From Bacteroidota bacterium (GTDB taxonomy: Bacteria > Bacteroidota > Ignavibacteria > Ignavibacteriales > Melioribacteraceae), in the NCBI GenBank assembly GCA_023381535.1, contig JAMCSN010000342.1:1-15535 (forward strand): a stretch of 15,535 bases of DNA, read 5' to 3'. The notes under the pieces are model-generated. The model was not told the origin of the DNA and did no database searches. It worked only from the letters and a program-made list of their open reading frames with translations. Shown piece by piece: positions 14,732 through 15,535 of the stretch. The translations under genes and the position numbers were made by a program. Within the stretch, counting starts at the first letter, position 1. Each line of letters opens with the position of its first letter.

Positions 14732-15535
14732 GTGATTAATAATCCTCATAAAATTTTAGACGAACTCAAACCTTCCAAAGAATTTTTCATTGGAATTGAT
14801 TCCGACGGCTGCGTATTCGATACGATGGAAATAAAACATAAAGAATGTTTTTGTCCGGCGTATATAAAATATTTTGGGTTGCAAAAAATTTCAAAGTATG
14901 CAAGAGAAAGCTGGGATTTTGTAAATCTCTATTCTAAGACCCGCGGCGCTAATAGATTTAAAGCTTTGGTTCGATCAATAAATCTGCTTAAAAATAGAAA
15001 AGAGGTAAGAGCAAGGGAGGCGGAGTTGCCGGATTTAACCCCTATTATTGATTGGATGGGAAAAGAAACAAAGCTTGGAAATCCCGCGCTTCAGAAATTT
15101 GCATCTGAAGTTAACAACCCGATTGTTGATAAGACTCTTGAGTGGTCAAAGGAGGTCAATTATGTTATTGAGCAGATGGTTCACAACATTCCGCCGTTTC
15201 CTTTCTTTAATGAAACGTTGATGAAAATGGTAAAGAGAGCAGATACAATAGTCGTTTCTCAAACGCCCCTTGAAGCTCTTGTGAGAGAATGGAAGGAACA
15301 TGGGATCGATAAATACGTAAAACTAATTTGCGGTCAGGAGTACGGTACAAAAGCCGAGCACTTGAAATATTCTGCCGTAAGAAAATATCACCCCGATAAA
15401 ATTTTAATGATTGGCGACGCACCGGGCGACCTTGATGCCGCCAAATCAAACGGAGCGTTGTTCTATCCGGTTAATCCCGGTCACGAAGAAAAATCATGGG
15501 AAAGATTTTACACGGAATCGCTCGATAAATTTTTA
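14732..15535 (+). CDS. HAD-superfamily hydrolase, C-terminus cut by window edge
   Basis: The first 268 codons of a haloacid-dehalogenase-like hydrolase, running off the right edge with no stop. Motif I is I-D-S-D-G-C-V-F-D-T at residues 22-31 (nucleophile D23 and acid D25), motif II is V-V-S-Q-T-P with S176, motif III is probably K207 in Y-G-T-K-A-E-H, and motif IV is I-G-D-A-P-G-D-L-D at 227-235. A helical cap domain of about 130 residues lies between motifs I and II, as in phosphoglycolate-phosphatase-like members. The start is GTG 14732, or TTG 14726 two codons earlier; a stop just upstream limits the choice, and neither has a good ribosome binding site. It lies 37 bases after kdgK, so it is probably in the operon. 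It likely dephosphorylates a small phospho-sugar, but its substrate is unknown. Confidence 0.85.
   Translation, partial: MINNPHKILDELKPSKEFFIGIDSDGCVFDTMEIKHKECFCPAYIKYFGLQKISKYARESWDFVNLYSKTRGANRFKALVRSINLLKNRKEVRAREAELPDLTPIIDWMGKETKLGNPALQKFASEVNNPIVDKTLEWSKEVNYVIEQMVHNIPPFPFFNETLMKMVKRADTIVVSQTPLEALVREWKEHGIDKYVKLICGQEYGTKAEHLKYSAVRKYHPDKILMIGDAPGDLDAAKSNGALFYPVNPGHEEKSWERFYTESLDKFL

Noticed and set aside
1..15535. CRISPR arrays, tRNA or rRNA genes, insertion-sequence ends and transposases
   Set aside because: I read through for regularly spaced repeats, tRNA-like T-arm sequences and transposase motifs and saw none that I can support.

Overview
The window looks like a chromosomal segment of a moderately AT-rich bacterium. 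Protein resemblances suggest the Bacteroidota/Ignavibacteriota group, but this is an inference from remembered family likeness, not a measured placement. Ribosome binding sites are mixed: some genes have clear AGGAG-type sites, while the long primase-helicase gene is preceded only by A-rich sequence.

Layout. (1) Positions 1-96 on the minus strand are the start of mnmE (tRNA modification GTPase), cut by the window edge. (2) Positions 97-6345 form an accessory, defence-like island. It holds a small hypothetical protein whose frame continues for 85 codons past a TAG, an orphan Cas1 lacking its N-terminal domain, an AbiEii-type nucleotidyltransferase with its small partner, an orphan HicB antitoxin, and a 964-residue protein. 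That large protein joins a zinc-binding archaeo-eukaryotic primase, a superfamily 2 helicase and a C-terminal phospholipase-D-type nuclease. (3) Positions 6516-9885 on the minus strand carry a membrane pyrophosphatase (hppA, K+-independent H+-pumping type by its signature residues) and an unrecognised protein upstream of it. (4) Positions 10233-15535 on the plus strand are a hexuronate/pectin catabolic operon: kduD, uxaE, an SDR-type fructuronate reductase, a PfkB-type 2-keto-3-deoxygluconate kinase, and the first 268 codons of a HAD hydrolase.

How the genes work together. In the operon, UxaE interconverts tagaturonate and fructuronate, the second SDR probably reduces fructuronate to mannonate, and KduD makes 2-keto-3-deoxygluconate from the unsaturated-uronate branch. 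Both branches converge on 2-keto-3-deoxygluconate, which the kinase phosphorylates. UxaC, UxuA, KduI and KDPG aldolase are not in the window. The accessory island sits between housekeeping genes. Its strongest candidate for a little-studied system is the primase-helicase-nuclease fusion, which matches proteins described as TOTE-type conflict systems.

The most striking small-scale feature is a 47-base, about 75% GC, multiply palindromic repeat inside the sugar kinase gene. It is translated in frame as an insert of about 18 residues.
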